DNA of 17,832 bases from CAYGZQ01 sp964354375 [NCBI: uncultured Planctomycetota bacterium]. GTDB lineage: Bacteria > JAJVIF01 > JAPKYR01. The notes beneath the pieces were generated by a model. That model was not told where the DNA came from. It made no database searches and saw only the letters and a program-made list of their open reading frames with translations. Where the stretch lies: positions 1-17,832 of the forward strand of contig CAYGZQ010000074.1 of the NCBI GenBank assembly GCA_964354375.1. The letters run 5' to 3'. Of this stretch, positions 6,292-12,790 are shown in pieces; within the stretch, counting starts at the first letter, position 1, and every line of letters starts with the position of its first letter. The translations under genes and the position numbers were made by a program.

Positions 6292-7443
6292 ATGGCCTTC
6301 ACATTGACACCCACCCAGATAAGGGCCCAGTCGGGCGCCGACACCGACGATTTCTGGCTCAACATGGGTCCGCAGCACCCGTCCACGCACGGAGTCCTGA
6401 GGGTGCTGCTCAGGATGAACGGCGAGATTGTCCGAGAGGCGGTCCCGCATTTCGGCTACCTGCATCGCTGTTTCTCCAAGAAAGCCGAGAGCTTGAAATA
6501 CCCGCAGGTGGTTCCGTACACCGACCGATGGGACTATCTCGCGTCCATGGCGAACAACATGAGCTATTGCCTGGCCGTGGAGAAGCTTCTGGGAATCCGG
6601 GTCCCCAGGCGCGCCGACCTGATCCGCGTCCTCACCCTCGAAATGCAGCGTCTCGCCAGCCACCTCTTCTGGCTCGCATCGTTCGGAAACGATCTCGGCT
6701 CGACCACCATGCTGATGTACACCATGCGCGAGCGCGAGAAAATCGTCGACATCTTCGAGATGCAGTGCGGAGCGCGGCTGACCTATCACTTCATCCGTAT
6801 CGGCGGCGTCTTCAGGGACTGGGACGACCGCATGGACGAGGCCACGCGACGGCTGATGGCCGAAATGCCCAAGCGAATCACCGAGTACGAGGACCTTCTG
6901 ACCGGAAACGAGATTTTCCGCATGCGGGTCGACGGCGTGGGTTACCTTTCGCCCGAGGACGCGATCGCGTACGGCGCCACCGGCCCCTACCTTCGCGGCT
7001 CCGGCATCCCGTACGATCTTCGGCGCACGCTTCCGTACTCCCTTTACCCCGAGATGGAGTTCGACGTGCAGACCTCGAAGCGATGCGACTGCCTCGGCCG
7101 CTACGAGGTGCGTCTCAACGAAATGTACGAGTCGGTGAGGATCATCCGGCAGTGCCTCGACAAGCTGAAGGCTGAGCCGCCGGGCGAGATCATGGCGCCC
7201 AATCTTCCGAAAGTCATCAAACCCCCTGCAGGGGAGGTTTACAGCGCGATTGAGAGTCCGCGCGGCGAGCTCGGCGTGTACCTCGTGAGCGACGGGACCG
7301 ATCAGCCGTACCGCGTGCACGTCCGCGCGCCCAGCTTCGTGAATCTCACCAGCCTCGACCGCGCCGGCAGCGGGCAATTGATCGCCGACTTCGTCGCGGT
7401 CCTCGGCAGCGTGGACATAGTGCTCGGCGAAGTGGACAGGTAG
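6292..7443 (+). CDS. nuoD: NADH-quinone oxidoreductase subunit D (49 kDa subunit)
   Basis: A 383-residue peripheral-arm subunit of complex I that forms the quinone-binding cavity together with NuoB. It shows the family hallmark GPQHPSTHGVLR (residues 26-37), then PHFGYLHR, YTDRWDYLASM, the conserved EMQRLASHLFWLASFGNDLGS stretch (split here as EMQRLASHLF and WLASFGNDLGS), RVDGVGYL and the C-terminal ESPRGELGVYLVSDG, ending near VLGEVDR. The length is close to that of stand-alone NuoD proteins. ATG 6292 has GGAG five bases upstream. It is oddly placed: four non-nuo genes separate it from nuoC, and no nuoE, F, G or membrane-arm gene follows, so those must be elsewhere in the genome. Confidence 0.97.
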   Translation: MAFTLTPTQIRAQSGADTDDFWLNMGPQHPSTHGVLRVLLRMNGEIVREAVPHFGYLHRCFSKKAESLKYPQVVPYTDRWDYLASMANNMSYCLAVEKLLGIRVPRRADLIRVLTLEMQRLASHLFWLASFGNDLGSTTMLMYTMREREKIVDIFEMQCGARLTYHFIRIGGVFRDWDDRMDEATRRLMAEMPKRITEYEDLLTGNEIFRMRVDGVGYLSPEDAIAYGATGPYLRGSGIPYDLRRTLPYSLYPEMEFDVQTSKRCDCLGRYEVRLNEMYESVRIIRQCLDKLKAEPPGEIMAPNLPKVIKPPAGEVYSAIESPRGELGVYLVSDGTDQPYRVHVRAPSFVNLTSLDRAGSGQLIADFVAVLGSVDIVLGEVDR

Positions 7444-7462
7444 CATCTTCTGAATAAGCCAT

Positions 7463-7504
7463 CGGGTGCCCCTGACAAGCGGAGTCTTCGTAGCTTGTGG
7501 CGGT
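7463..7504 (+). repeat. REP-like unit, left copy
   Basis: CGGGTGCCC (7463-7471) and CGTAGCTTGTGGCGGT (7489-7504) both recur exactly at 8026-8034 and 8065-8080. Within this copy ACAAGC and GCTTGT can pair across a 12-base loop. The two copies flank the small accessory patch in direct orientation. They look like members of a dispersed intergenic repeat family. Confidence 0.55.
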
Positions 7505-7555
7505 CTTATCTCGGTGTAACGTCCACATGCTCGAAGACTCGCATGTAGACGCCAC
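7482..7555. repeat. nested inverted repeats downstream of nuoD
   Basis: GAGTCTTCG (7482-7490) is mirrored perfectly by CGAAGACTC (7532-7540), and GTGGC (7498-7502) by GCCAC (7551-7555). A third perfect stem, ACATGC/GCATGT (7525-7530, 7541-7546), encloses the right arm. These pairings compete with each other. The block could be a structured RNA or the end of a small mobile element. Nothing protein-coding is evident between 7444 and 7637. Confidence 0.4.
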
Positions 7556-7581
7556 CGGCCAAAATTTCCAGCAGAGAGGGC

Positions 7582-7609
7582 TTGTATTATGCTAGAAATG
7601 TGGTAAGAT
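7582..7609 (+). promoter_or_regulatory. possible promoter of the 23-codon ORF
   Basis: TTGTAT (7582-7587) and TAAGAT (7604-7609) lie 16 bases apart in AT-rich DNA, about 28 bases before the ATG at 7638. This is a moderate match only. Confidence 0.3.
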
Positions 7610-7637
7610 ATCAGCAAATACTAATGGGAGGATTATC

Positions 7638-7709
7638 ATGTATATCTTAAACCTAGCCAAATCCATCGACTGGAATCTCGCAATTTCGATCATATCAATG
7701 GTAAGTTGA
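7638..7709 (+). CDS. 23-residue hydrophobic micro-ORF
   Basis: ATG 7638 follows GGGAGG (7626-7631) at six bases, one of the strongest ribosome binding sites in the window. It encodes only 23 residues: a short polar start, then SIDWNLAISIISMVS, which reads like the beginning of a membrane helix. The stop TGA (7707-7709) overlaps a TTG at 7706 in the frame of the next gene. It may be a genuine micropeptide, a leader ORF coupled to the gene at 7736, or the stump of a small membrane protein broken by a frameshift. Size and sequence cannot decide between these. Confidence 0.4.
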   Translation: MYILNLAKSIDWNLAISIISMVS

Positions 7710-7735
7710 TTGAGTTGAGCAAAACAGAGGATCGA

Positions 7736-8017
7736 ATGGACGGTACTTTGGAAGGCGCTCGATTATCACCTGGGGAATGGCAGGAGTTCTACGTCGAAGC
7801 AATACCGAGTATCGTACCGAAGCTCAGTCAATTGCGTCAGTTACCCCCGCCTCGGAATGAGGGTTATCCCATCATTCTGAGCCTTGAATATTCCTACAAG
7901 CGGAATGAAAGCGAACCATGGAAGATCGCTGTATTCATCGAAGATCCGAAGGCAAAAGAACCGAATGCTACGTGGGTGAACTTGGTTCCCAACGATAGCT
8001 CAGTAAGTGCGGCTTGA
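7736..8017 (+). CDS. small unrecognised protein in an AT-richer accessory patch
   Basis: A 93-residue soluble protein starting at ATG 7736, with AGAGG (7726-7730) five bases upstream. A TTG at 7706 in the same frame would add ten residues. The sequence has a helix-like start (SPGEWQEFYVEAIPSIVPKL), a proline cluster (LPPPRNEGYP) and a strand-rich second half (IILSLEYSYKR, WKIAVFIEDP, ATWVNLVP). There is no signal peptide, membrane helix or catalytic motif, and I do not recognise a family. Its codons use more A and T than the neighbouring nuoD, and it is flanked by repeated REP-like units and a long palindrome, which suggests recent acquisition. Confidence 0.6.
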   Translation: MDGTLEGARLSPGEWQEFYVEAIPSIVPKLSQLRQLPPPRNEGYPIILSLEYSYKRNESEPWKIAVFIEDPKAKEPNATWVNLVPNDSSVSAA

Positions 8018-8025
8018 TCCTCTCC

Positions 8026-8080
8026 CGGGTGCCCGTCACAATCCGCCATGGAGGACGCGGCGGACGTAGCTTGTGGCGGT
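8026..8080 (+). repeat. REP-like unit, right copy
   Basis: It contains the same CGGGTGCCC (8026-8034) and CGTAGCTTGTGGCGGT (8065-8080) as 7463-7504, with a longer middle. That middle forms its own hairpin, TCCGCC/GGCGGA. It starts nine bases after the small gene ends. Confidence 0.55.
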
Positions 8081-8096
8081 TGACGGATCCGCCGAT

Positions 8097-8160
8097 GACC
8101 GCTCGCTGACGCTCGCGGCTCAGAAAAGAGTCTCAGAGCCGCGAGCGTCAGCGAGCGGTC
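8097..8160. repeat. perfect 25-bp inverted repeat (REP-type palindrome), probable bidirectional terminator
   Basis: Bases 8097-8121 are the exact reverse complement of 8136-8160, with a 14-base loop that is A-rich in its first half. The arm carries the internally repetitive core GCTCGCTGACGCTCGCGGCT. It lies between the convergent genes at 7736-8017 and 8230-9273, so it is placed to end transcription from both sides, although it has no T-tract. A highly similar core is known as an abundant intergenic repeat in several bacterial phyla; that comparison is from memory, not from a search. Confidence 0.85.
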
Positions 8161-8229
8161 CCTGGCATGCCGAGAAGTGGCGAAAGAACCATGCGCAGGA
8201 TGCGCATATGCTACAGTCGCGACCGATTA

Positions 8230-9273
8230 CTAGAACTCCATCGTGCTGGCTTCGAGGATGTAGTCGTACAGCGCTTCGGAGAGGTGGTAGACGTTTTCGT
8301 ACTGGTAGGTGTCCTTGTAGACCCTGCTCAGCCGGACATTCGGGGGGTTGTGGTTCATTCGGGCGTACGGCGACTCCCCGCTCACCGCCGCATTGACCAT
8401 CGCGATCGCGTGATCGACGTAGAAATAATCGAGGGCGTGATCGAGGTCCGACTGCACCCTTATGTACGGCGCCGTTACGCGTGGCTGGAACCGTATCGCC
8501 TCGCGCTCGCGCCAGAATTCGATATCGGACGTATCGTGCCCGCCCCATGTCTCAACCCAGAACGGATCGTCCCACTGCGTGGACACAAACCGATTCTGGC
8601 TGCCTTCCTTGTCGATCCAGAATCGCACCGGGAGGTCCGGCCACGATGCCAGGGTTCCTGAGGCGACCGTGCAGCCGAACGATGACGTGACCAGCCCTAT
8701 TCCCCCCGGCAGGACATCGGGACGTTTCGCGCAGTACTCGATCACGGCCTTGAGGTCCTCGCGATGCGTGGGGCCGTAGTAGTCTTCCTCGCCCTCCGAT
8801 TTCCCCCGACCCTGAAAGTCGAAATCCATGACGAGGAATCCAACGGCGGCGAGATGGTTCGATCCGCACTTGAGGTATTCCGCATGCCAGGCATCGCCTT
8901 TCTGCGTGCCGCCGGGGACAAGGATGAGCCCGTGACATGGCGCCTCGGGCGACGCGAACTCCGGGCGGTGAACGTCGCCGAAAATCTCGTTTCCGTTCGC
9001 GCTCGTCAGGTAGAACTCTTCGACAACAACCGAGTACGGCTCGCCTGGGTCCGGCGACCAGTGGGATTTCACAGCGGGATCGGAAGGCGCTTTGAGGTCG
9101 ACCGGTTTCTCCTCCGGTTCGATCGTGGTCCATGGATCGCCGGAACTCTTGGTGACGCCACTGAGTGCCTCGTGCGTCGGGAGAATGGGCCCGGACGAGG
9201 CGCTTGGTCCGCAACCCAGAAGTGCGGTCAACGAAATAACCCAGATCACAGCGTGCCCGCGGTCAGCCTTCAT
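8230..9273 (-). CDS. alpha/beta-hydrolase-fold lipoprotein, copy A
   Basis: A 347-residue predicted lipoprotein. A hydrophobic start (VIWVISLTALLGC) ends in the lipobox LLGC with C21 as the lipidated residue. After a low-complexity linker, the hydrolase part begins near residue 82 (VVVEEFYLTSANGNEIFGD). It shows an oxyanion-type ILVPGGTQKG, MDFDFQGRGKSEG, the THREDLKAVIEYC helix and the nucleophile elbow VTSSFG with Ser198. The probable acid is in QSDLDH (276-278) and the histidine is H308 in MNHNPPN. The elbow lacks the first glycine of GxSxG. An esterase or peptidase acting outside the inner membrane is likely, but the substrate is unknown. It is probably co-transcribed with paralog B, 68 bases upstream. 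The ribosome binding site is weak. Confidence 0.86.
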   Translation of the reverse strand: MKADRGHAVIWVISLTALLGCGPSASSGPILPTHEALSGVTKSSGDPWTTIEPEEKPVDLKAPSDPAVKSHWSPDPGEPYSVVVEEFYLTSANGNEIFGDVHRPEFASPEAPCHGLILVPGGTQKGDAWHAEYLKCGSNHLAAVGFLVMDFDFQGRGKSEGEEDYYGPTHREDLKAVIEYCAKRPDVLPGGIGLVTSSFGCTVASGTLASWPDLPVRFWIDKEGSQNRFVSTQWDDPFWVETWGGHDTSDIEFWREREAIRFQPRVTAPYIRVQSDLDHALDYFYVDHAIAMVNAAVSGESPYARMNHNPPNVRLSRVYKDTYQYENVYHLSEALYDYILEASTMEF

Positions 9274-9341
9274 GCCCTAGTATCAGGCTGCGACGGCACG
9301 CTCTTATTAACCGTCTCTTATGGGATTGAAGGAGAGATCCC

Positions 9342-10376
9342 TCAGAACTCGGCCACGCTTGCCTCGATTACATACATGAACAGGCTTTCATCGATGATGT
9401 CGAGGTCCTCGTATTGATAAGTTTTCTCGTAAAGCTCGTCCAGAAGCTGGTTCGGGGGATTGTGATTCATCTGGACATAGGTGCTTGAGCCGAGGAGCGC
9501 GGCATTGCACATCTGGATCGCGTGGTCGACGTAGAAGTAGTCGAACGCGTGATCCGTGTCGCTCTGAACGCGGATATAAGCCGACTTGATGAAGGGCTGG
9601 TACGTGATCGCCTCGCGCTCGTCCCAGAATTCATCGTCCGACGTGGGATGTCCGCCCCAGTAACCGATCCACACGGGGTCGTCGAATTGCGTTGCCACGT
9701 GTCGGTCTTGAGCGCCTTCGAGATCCACGAAGAAACGCGCGGGCAGATCAGGGAAGGCTCCGAGCGTGCAGGAGCACACCGTGACGCCGAAGGACGAGGA
9801 GACCAGCCCGACGCCTCCGGGGAGAACGTCCGGACGGCTCGCGCAGTATTCGATCACCGTCTTCAAATCCTCCCGATGCGTAGGACCGTAGTAGTCCTCC
9901 ACTCCCTGGGATTTTCCCCGGCCCTGAAAGTCGAAATCCATCACGATGAATCCCGCGGCGGCCCAATGATTCGAGCCGCTCCTCCTCCAGGGGACATGCC
10001 ACACCTCGCCCTTCTGTGTCCCTCCGGGAACGAGCACGAGCGCGCTGCACGGCATGTCGGCCGACGCCCATTTGGGACGATGCACGTCGGCGAAAATCTG
10101 GTTCCCGTTGGTGCTTGTGAGATACATCTCCTCGACGACGACCTTGTTGCGCTCAAGAACGTCGGGATACCATTTGTACTCCGCAGGCGGGTCGAAGTGG
10201 TCGCGCAGCTCGCATGAGAGGCTGTCGGGCTGGGTTGAATTCCACAGGAATCCGGCACCGGAGTCGCTGTCGTCGGCGATCATGTGCCCCGGAGTCTCGG
10301 GGGACAGGGACATAGATCCCGCGCAACCCGCGATGAGTGCAAGAGACAATGCCAGTATGCCCAGTTGAACGCGCAT
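9342..10376 (-). CDS. alpha/beta-hydrolase-fold lipoprotein, copy B
   Basis: A 344-residue lipoprotein, a close tandem paralog of copy A. The lipobox is IAGC with C18. Shared blocks run through the whole hydrolase part: LVPGGTQKG, VMDFDFQGRGKS, DYYGPTHREDLK, CASRPDVLPGG, VSSSFG with nucleophile Ser195, IRVQSDTDHAFDYFYVDHAI, and MNHNPPN with H305. The N-terminal linkers differ. As in copy A, the usual first glycine of the nucleophile elbow is a serine. The ATG at 10376 is preceded on the minus strand by GGTGGAAG. It is the first gene of the minus-strand pair and diverges from the deacetylase operon. The family is the dienelactone-hydrolase/peptidase-like alpha/beta fold; substrate unknown. Confidence 0.87.
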   Translation of the reverse strand: MRVQLGILALSLALIAGCAGSMSLSPETPGHMIADDSDSGAGFLWNSTQPDSLSCELRDHFDPPAEYKWYPDVLERNKVVVEEMYLTSTNGNQIFADVHRPKWASADMPCSALVLVPGGTQKGEVWHVPWRRSGSNHWAAAGFIVMDFDFQGRGKSQGVEDYYGPTHREDLKTVIEYCASRPDVLPGGVGLVSSSFGVTVCSCTLGAFPDLPARFFVDLEGAQDRHVATQFDDPVWIGYWGGHPTSDDEFWDEREAITYQPFIKSAYIRVQSDTDHAFDYFYVDHAIQMCNAALLGSSTYVQMNHNPPNQLLDELYEKTYQYEDLDIIDESLFMYVIEASVAEF

Positions 10377-10476
10377 CTTCCACCGAAAATAATATCATGA
10401 TTTTCGAGAAAGAGGGCAAGGGGGGAACCGCTTCTCACCGGGTGCGCTGACTTTCCAGTCCGCTCTTGTTCACCAG

Positions 10477-10500
10477 AAAAATGCAGCCTGGAAAGGCTGC
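10477..10500 (-). terminator. terminator-like hairpin on the minus strand
   Basis: GCAGCC and GGCTGC (10483-10488, 10495-10500) form a perfect 6-bp stem with a 6-base loop. On the minus strand it is followed by ATTTTT (10482-10477). No minus-strand gene ends here, so it may insulate the divergent intergenic region from antisense transcription. Alternatively, it may be a degenerate copy of the palindrome family seen at 15710-15778, with which it shares CTGGAAAG. Confidence 0.35.
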
Positions 10501-10520
10501 GGACCCGGGTTGGGCATTTC

Positions 10521-10549
10521 TTGACATCATGTCGGCGCAATGTTATAAA
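10521..10549 (+). promoter_or_regulatory. near-consensus sigma70-type promoter for the deacetylase operon
   Basis: TTGACA (10521-10526) and TATAAA (10544-10549) are spaced by 17 bases, 30 bases before the ATG at 10579. It is one of the two best promoter matches in the window and implies a very short leader. Confidence 0.75.
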
Positions 10550-10578
10550 TCCGCAGGCTGTCGAAGGATTCCATATGA

Positions 10579-11397
10579 ATGAAAAATGCGTTATCGATAG
10601 ATGTTGAAGACTGGTTCTGTGTTTCCAACCTGAAGCGGGCCATAGACTATCGGGACTGGGGAATTCAGGAGCTTCGTGTGGTGAAAAACACAAGGCGCAT
10701 TCTTGATCTGCTGTCCGCACATAAGACAAAAGCCACATTTTTCGTGCTTGGATGGATAGCCGAACGGGTTCCTGAGCTGATATACGAGATCGACCAAATG
10801 GGTCATGAGATCGCGACCCACGGCTATTCTCACACGATGATCACCGAGATGACGCCCGAATCGTTCGACGAGGACCTGAAAAAGGCGCTTCACGTCACAC
10901 AGAAATGCACCGGGCATGCGATTCTCGGATTCAGAGCGCCATCATTCACAATCACGCCAAAGACAATGTGGGCTCTCGATGTCCTTATAGAAAATGGGAT
11001 ACGGTATGATTCATCGGTCTTTCCTGTGTCCGGACATCCCGACTACGGGATGTTCGAATGTCCGCTGCAAATTCACGAAATCAAGCCCGGTCTTATCGAG
11101 GTCCCGCTGTCGGTGGTTGAGCTTTTCGGCAGAAGGATTCCGTGCAGCGGAGGCGGATATTTCAGGTTCTTTCCGTATACCATGACTCGGTCCTTGATGA
11201 AAACCTGCAACAGGCGGGGAAGACCGGTCATATTCTACCTGCATCCATGGGAGATCGATCCCGATCAGCCAAGAGTCAATCTCCCGTTGCTGAAAAGATT
11301 CCGCCACTATAACAACCTGGGAAAAACGTTCAAGCGGTTCGACAGGCTGCTTGGGGAATTTGATTTCACGTCGATCCGCGAGATCATCGGGATTTGA
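10579..11397 (+). CDS. polysaccharide deacetylase, PEP-CTERM/exosortase-locus type
   Basis: A 272-residue NodB-fold carbohydrate esterase that removes acetyl groups from an amino-sugar polymer, probably a surface polysaccharide. The first metal-site motif is ALSIDVEDWF with D8 and D11. The second is HGYSH with H81 and H85, and GFRAPSF carries R119. The C-terminal half matches the extension seen in deacetylases of PEP-CTERM/exosortase polysaccharide loci (DUF3473-like): CSGGGYFRFFPY, VIFYLHPWEIDPDQPR and FRHYNNLGKTFKRFDRLL. There is no signal peptide, which is normal for this subgroup. ATG 10579 is preceded by AAGGA at ten bases. The methyltransferase gene begins at the base after the stop. 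No exosortase or PEP-CTERM protein is visible in the window. Confidence 0.92.
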   Translation: MKNALSIDVEDWFCVSNLKRAIDYRDWGIQELRVVKNTRRILDLLSAHKTKATFFVLGWIAERVPELIYEIDQMGHEIATHGYSHTMITEMTPESFDEDLKKALHVTQKCTGHAILGFRAPSFTITPKTMWALDVLIENGIRYDSSVFPVSGHPDYGMFECPLQIHEIKPGLIEVPLSVVELFGRRIPCSGGGYFRFFPYTMTRSLMKTCNRRGRPVIFYLHPWEIDPDQPRVNLPLLKRFRHYNNLGKTFKRFDRLLGEFDFTSIREIIGI

Positions 11398-12048
11398 ATG
11401 TCTGAATTGAACGAACAATCGAGATACTGGGACAGTCAGGTCGAGGATTTCGACTCTATCTACTCGCGCAGGAAAAGCGGTCTGGCGAAGGCCCTGGACA
11501 GGATTTTCAGATGGGATATGTTCGCCAGATTCGAATACACAATGGAAAAATCGAAGCCGATCGAAAACCGCGCATTTCTGGATGTCGGTTGCGGCACAGG
11601 CAAATACTCGCTCGAATTCGCAAGGAGAGGATGCCGCAGGGTGGTGGGCATCGATATCGCGGCGAACATGATCGAGGTCTGCAAAGAGCGGGCCAATAAG
11701 GAAGGCCTCGCCGATCGATGCGAATTCATTCATGCCGATCTTCTGGCATACAATCCCGAAGAACGCTTCGATGTATGCATCGGAATCGGCCTTTTCGATT
11801 ATATTCGCCACCCGCATCCTGTCGTTGCCAAAATGCGGGAATGCATCACGGACAGGGCGATCATGAGTTTCCCGAGGCTGTGGACATGGCGCGCGCCGAT
11901 CAGAAAGATCAGGCTCGGACTGAAAAAGTGCGGGGTTTCTTTCTTTACGAGGAACCGAGTTGCGAAGCTCCTTGAAGAATCGAATTTCGCGCGGTATGAG
12001 ATCGACATAATCGGACAGCTTTATTGTGTCACTGCATTCACGGAATGA
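11398..12048 (+). CDS. class I SAM-dependent methyltransferase
   Basis: A 216-residue Rossmann-fold methyltransferase. The SAM-binding motif I is FLDVGCGTGKYS (residues 60-71), motif II ends in the acidic D86 of VVGIDIAANM, and FIHADLL follows. The later IGIGLFDYIRHP and IMSFPRLWTWRAPIRK stretches are near the usual acceptor region. It begins immediately after the deacetylase stop with no gap, so the two are co-transcribed and probably coupled. The partner suggests a sugar or lipid-linked polysaccharide intermediate as substrate, but this is inferred only from position. No terminator is obvious in the 124 bases that follow, and I see nothing else there. Confidence 0.88.
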   Translation: MSELNEQSRYWDSQVEDFDSIYSRRKSGLAKALDRIFRWDMFARFEYTMEKSKPIENRAFLDVGCGTGKYSLEFARRGCRRVVGIDIAANMIEVCKERANKEGLADRCEFIHADLLAYNPEERFDVCIGIGLFDYIRHPHPVVAKMRECITDRAIMSFPRLWTWRAPIRKIRLGLKKCGVSFFTRNRVAKLLEESNFARYEIDIIGQLYCVTAFTE

Positions 12049-12172
12049 GTTTTGCCCATTGAAGGCTGCATGACTAATGTCCTGATTAAGGTATGAGGTC
12101 AGCCAAGGGATTGGCCTTCAGGTAATCCCATCCACTCGACTGCAAAAAGCCCGGAAGCCTGTAGCCCGATTC

Positions 12173-12703
12173 CTAGCTGTGAGTCTTCAAGCGGATGACG
12201 TCAAGATACGCCTTGTACAGCTCGATCGAGCGGTTGTCCCCGGCGGCACGAGCGGCTTTCAGCTTCCGGTCGGCAGATTCAAGCGCCTTCTTCCATTGCT
12301 TCCATTCAATGAGCTCGTCGATGCCTCGATCGTGCCATTCCTTCAGAATCGTCGGCAGATCAGAGCCGCCGGCATCCCTGGGGAGATCCGGGAGTGAGCC
12401 GAAGGGGGTAACGGGCTTGTCGGTCAACTGTTCCCGACGCGCCTGCTCGTTCAGATAGTTGGCCCTGAGAGACAGATCGAAGAGGTTCTTCTGCCTGCTC
12501 AGCAGCCTCAGCTTCCTGTGCCTGTCGACGAGCAGATAGAGAAAAAGCCCATGAGAGACCAGGGGCAGGAGGAGAAAGCAGAGAAACCAGAATGAAGGTC
12601 GCCCGAACAGTCGTCCGGCCCACTCGCTCAGGAAGTAACTAAGGGCGCAGTGGGTGAGAATGACGAGGAGCCCGGCCGCACCGGTGAAGATGGGTCCTGA
12701 CAT
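12173..12703 (-). CDS. two-helix membrane protein of unknown function
   Basis: A 176-residue protein with membrane helices near residues 5-25 (IFTGAAGLLVILTHCALSYF) and 38-60 (FWFLCFLLLPLVSHGLFLYL). A basic stretch follows (RHRKLRLLSRQK), so the rest is probably cytoplasmic. The soluble part has a proline/glycine linker (about 95-115) and a helical end (GIDELIEWKQWKKALESADR, then KLKAARAAGD) with a spacing that recalls a single TPR-like helix pair. ATG 12703 lacks a clear Shine-Dalgarno sequence. It lies 19 bases from the -10 of its promoter, so the message may be nearly leaderless. It is transcribed divergently from the rhamnose gene. No family recognised. Confidence 0.75.
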   Translation of the reverse strand: MSGPIFTGAAGLLVILTHCALSYFLSEWAGRLFGRPSFWFLCFLLLPLVSHGLFLYLLVDRHRKLRLLSRQKNLFDLSLRANYLNEQARREQLTDKPVTPFGSLPDLPRDAGGSDLPTILKEWHDRGIDELIEWKQWKKALESADRKLKAARAAGDNRSIELYKAYLDVIRLKTHS

Positions 12704-12721
12704 TTAAGCCGCGCCAATAGA

Positions 12722-12750
12722 AATATACTGCAAATCTGCTATAATCCCAA
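12722..12750 (-). promoter_or_regulatory. promoter of the two-helix membrane protein gene
   Basis: On the minus strand TTGGGA (12750-12745) and TATATT (12727-12722) are 17 bases apart. The element overlaps the -10 of the divergent promoter at 12740-12745, so the two probably exclude each other. Confidence 0.45.
12731..12745 (+). promoter_or_regulatory. promoter core of the rfbD gene
   Basis: A perfect TATAAT (12740-12745) is preceded at three bases by CAAATC (12731-12736), the same pairing as in the two OMP promoters. No good -35 is visible at 16-18 bases. The ATG lies 46 bases after the -10. Confidence 0.5.
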
Positions 12751-12790
12751 GCCTGACGAAGGGCCCTTTTCCGGTCGCTGAGGAGTACAG

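Noticed and set aside
6244-7617. A 457-codon minus-strand frame opposite nuoD
   Set aside because: It is the complement of a highly conserved GC-rich gene. Its composition is typical of an antisense shadow and it shows no recognisable motif.
8097-8160. Possible CRISPR or tandem-repeat array at the palindrome and flanking REP-like units
   Set aside because: There are only two related units, they are unequal in length, and there are no regular spacers and no cas genes.
9522-10217. A 231-codon plus-strand frame opposite hydrolase copy B
   Set aside because: The minus-strand gene has a lipobox, a triad and a paralog next door; this frame is its shadow.
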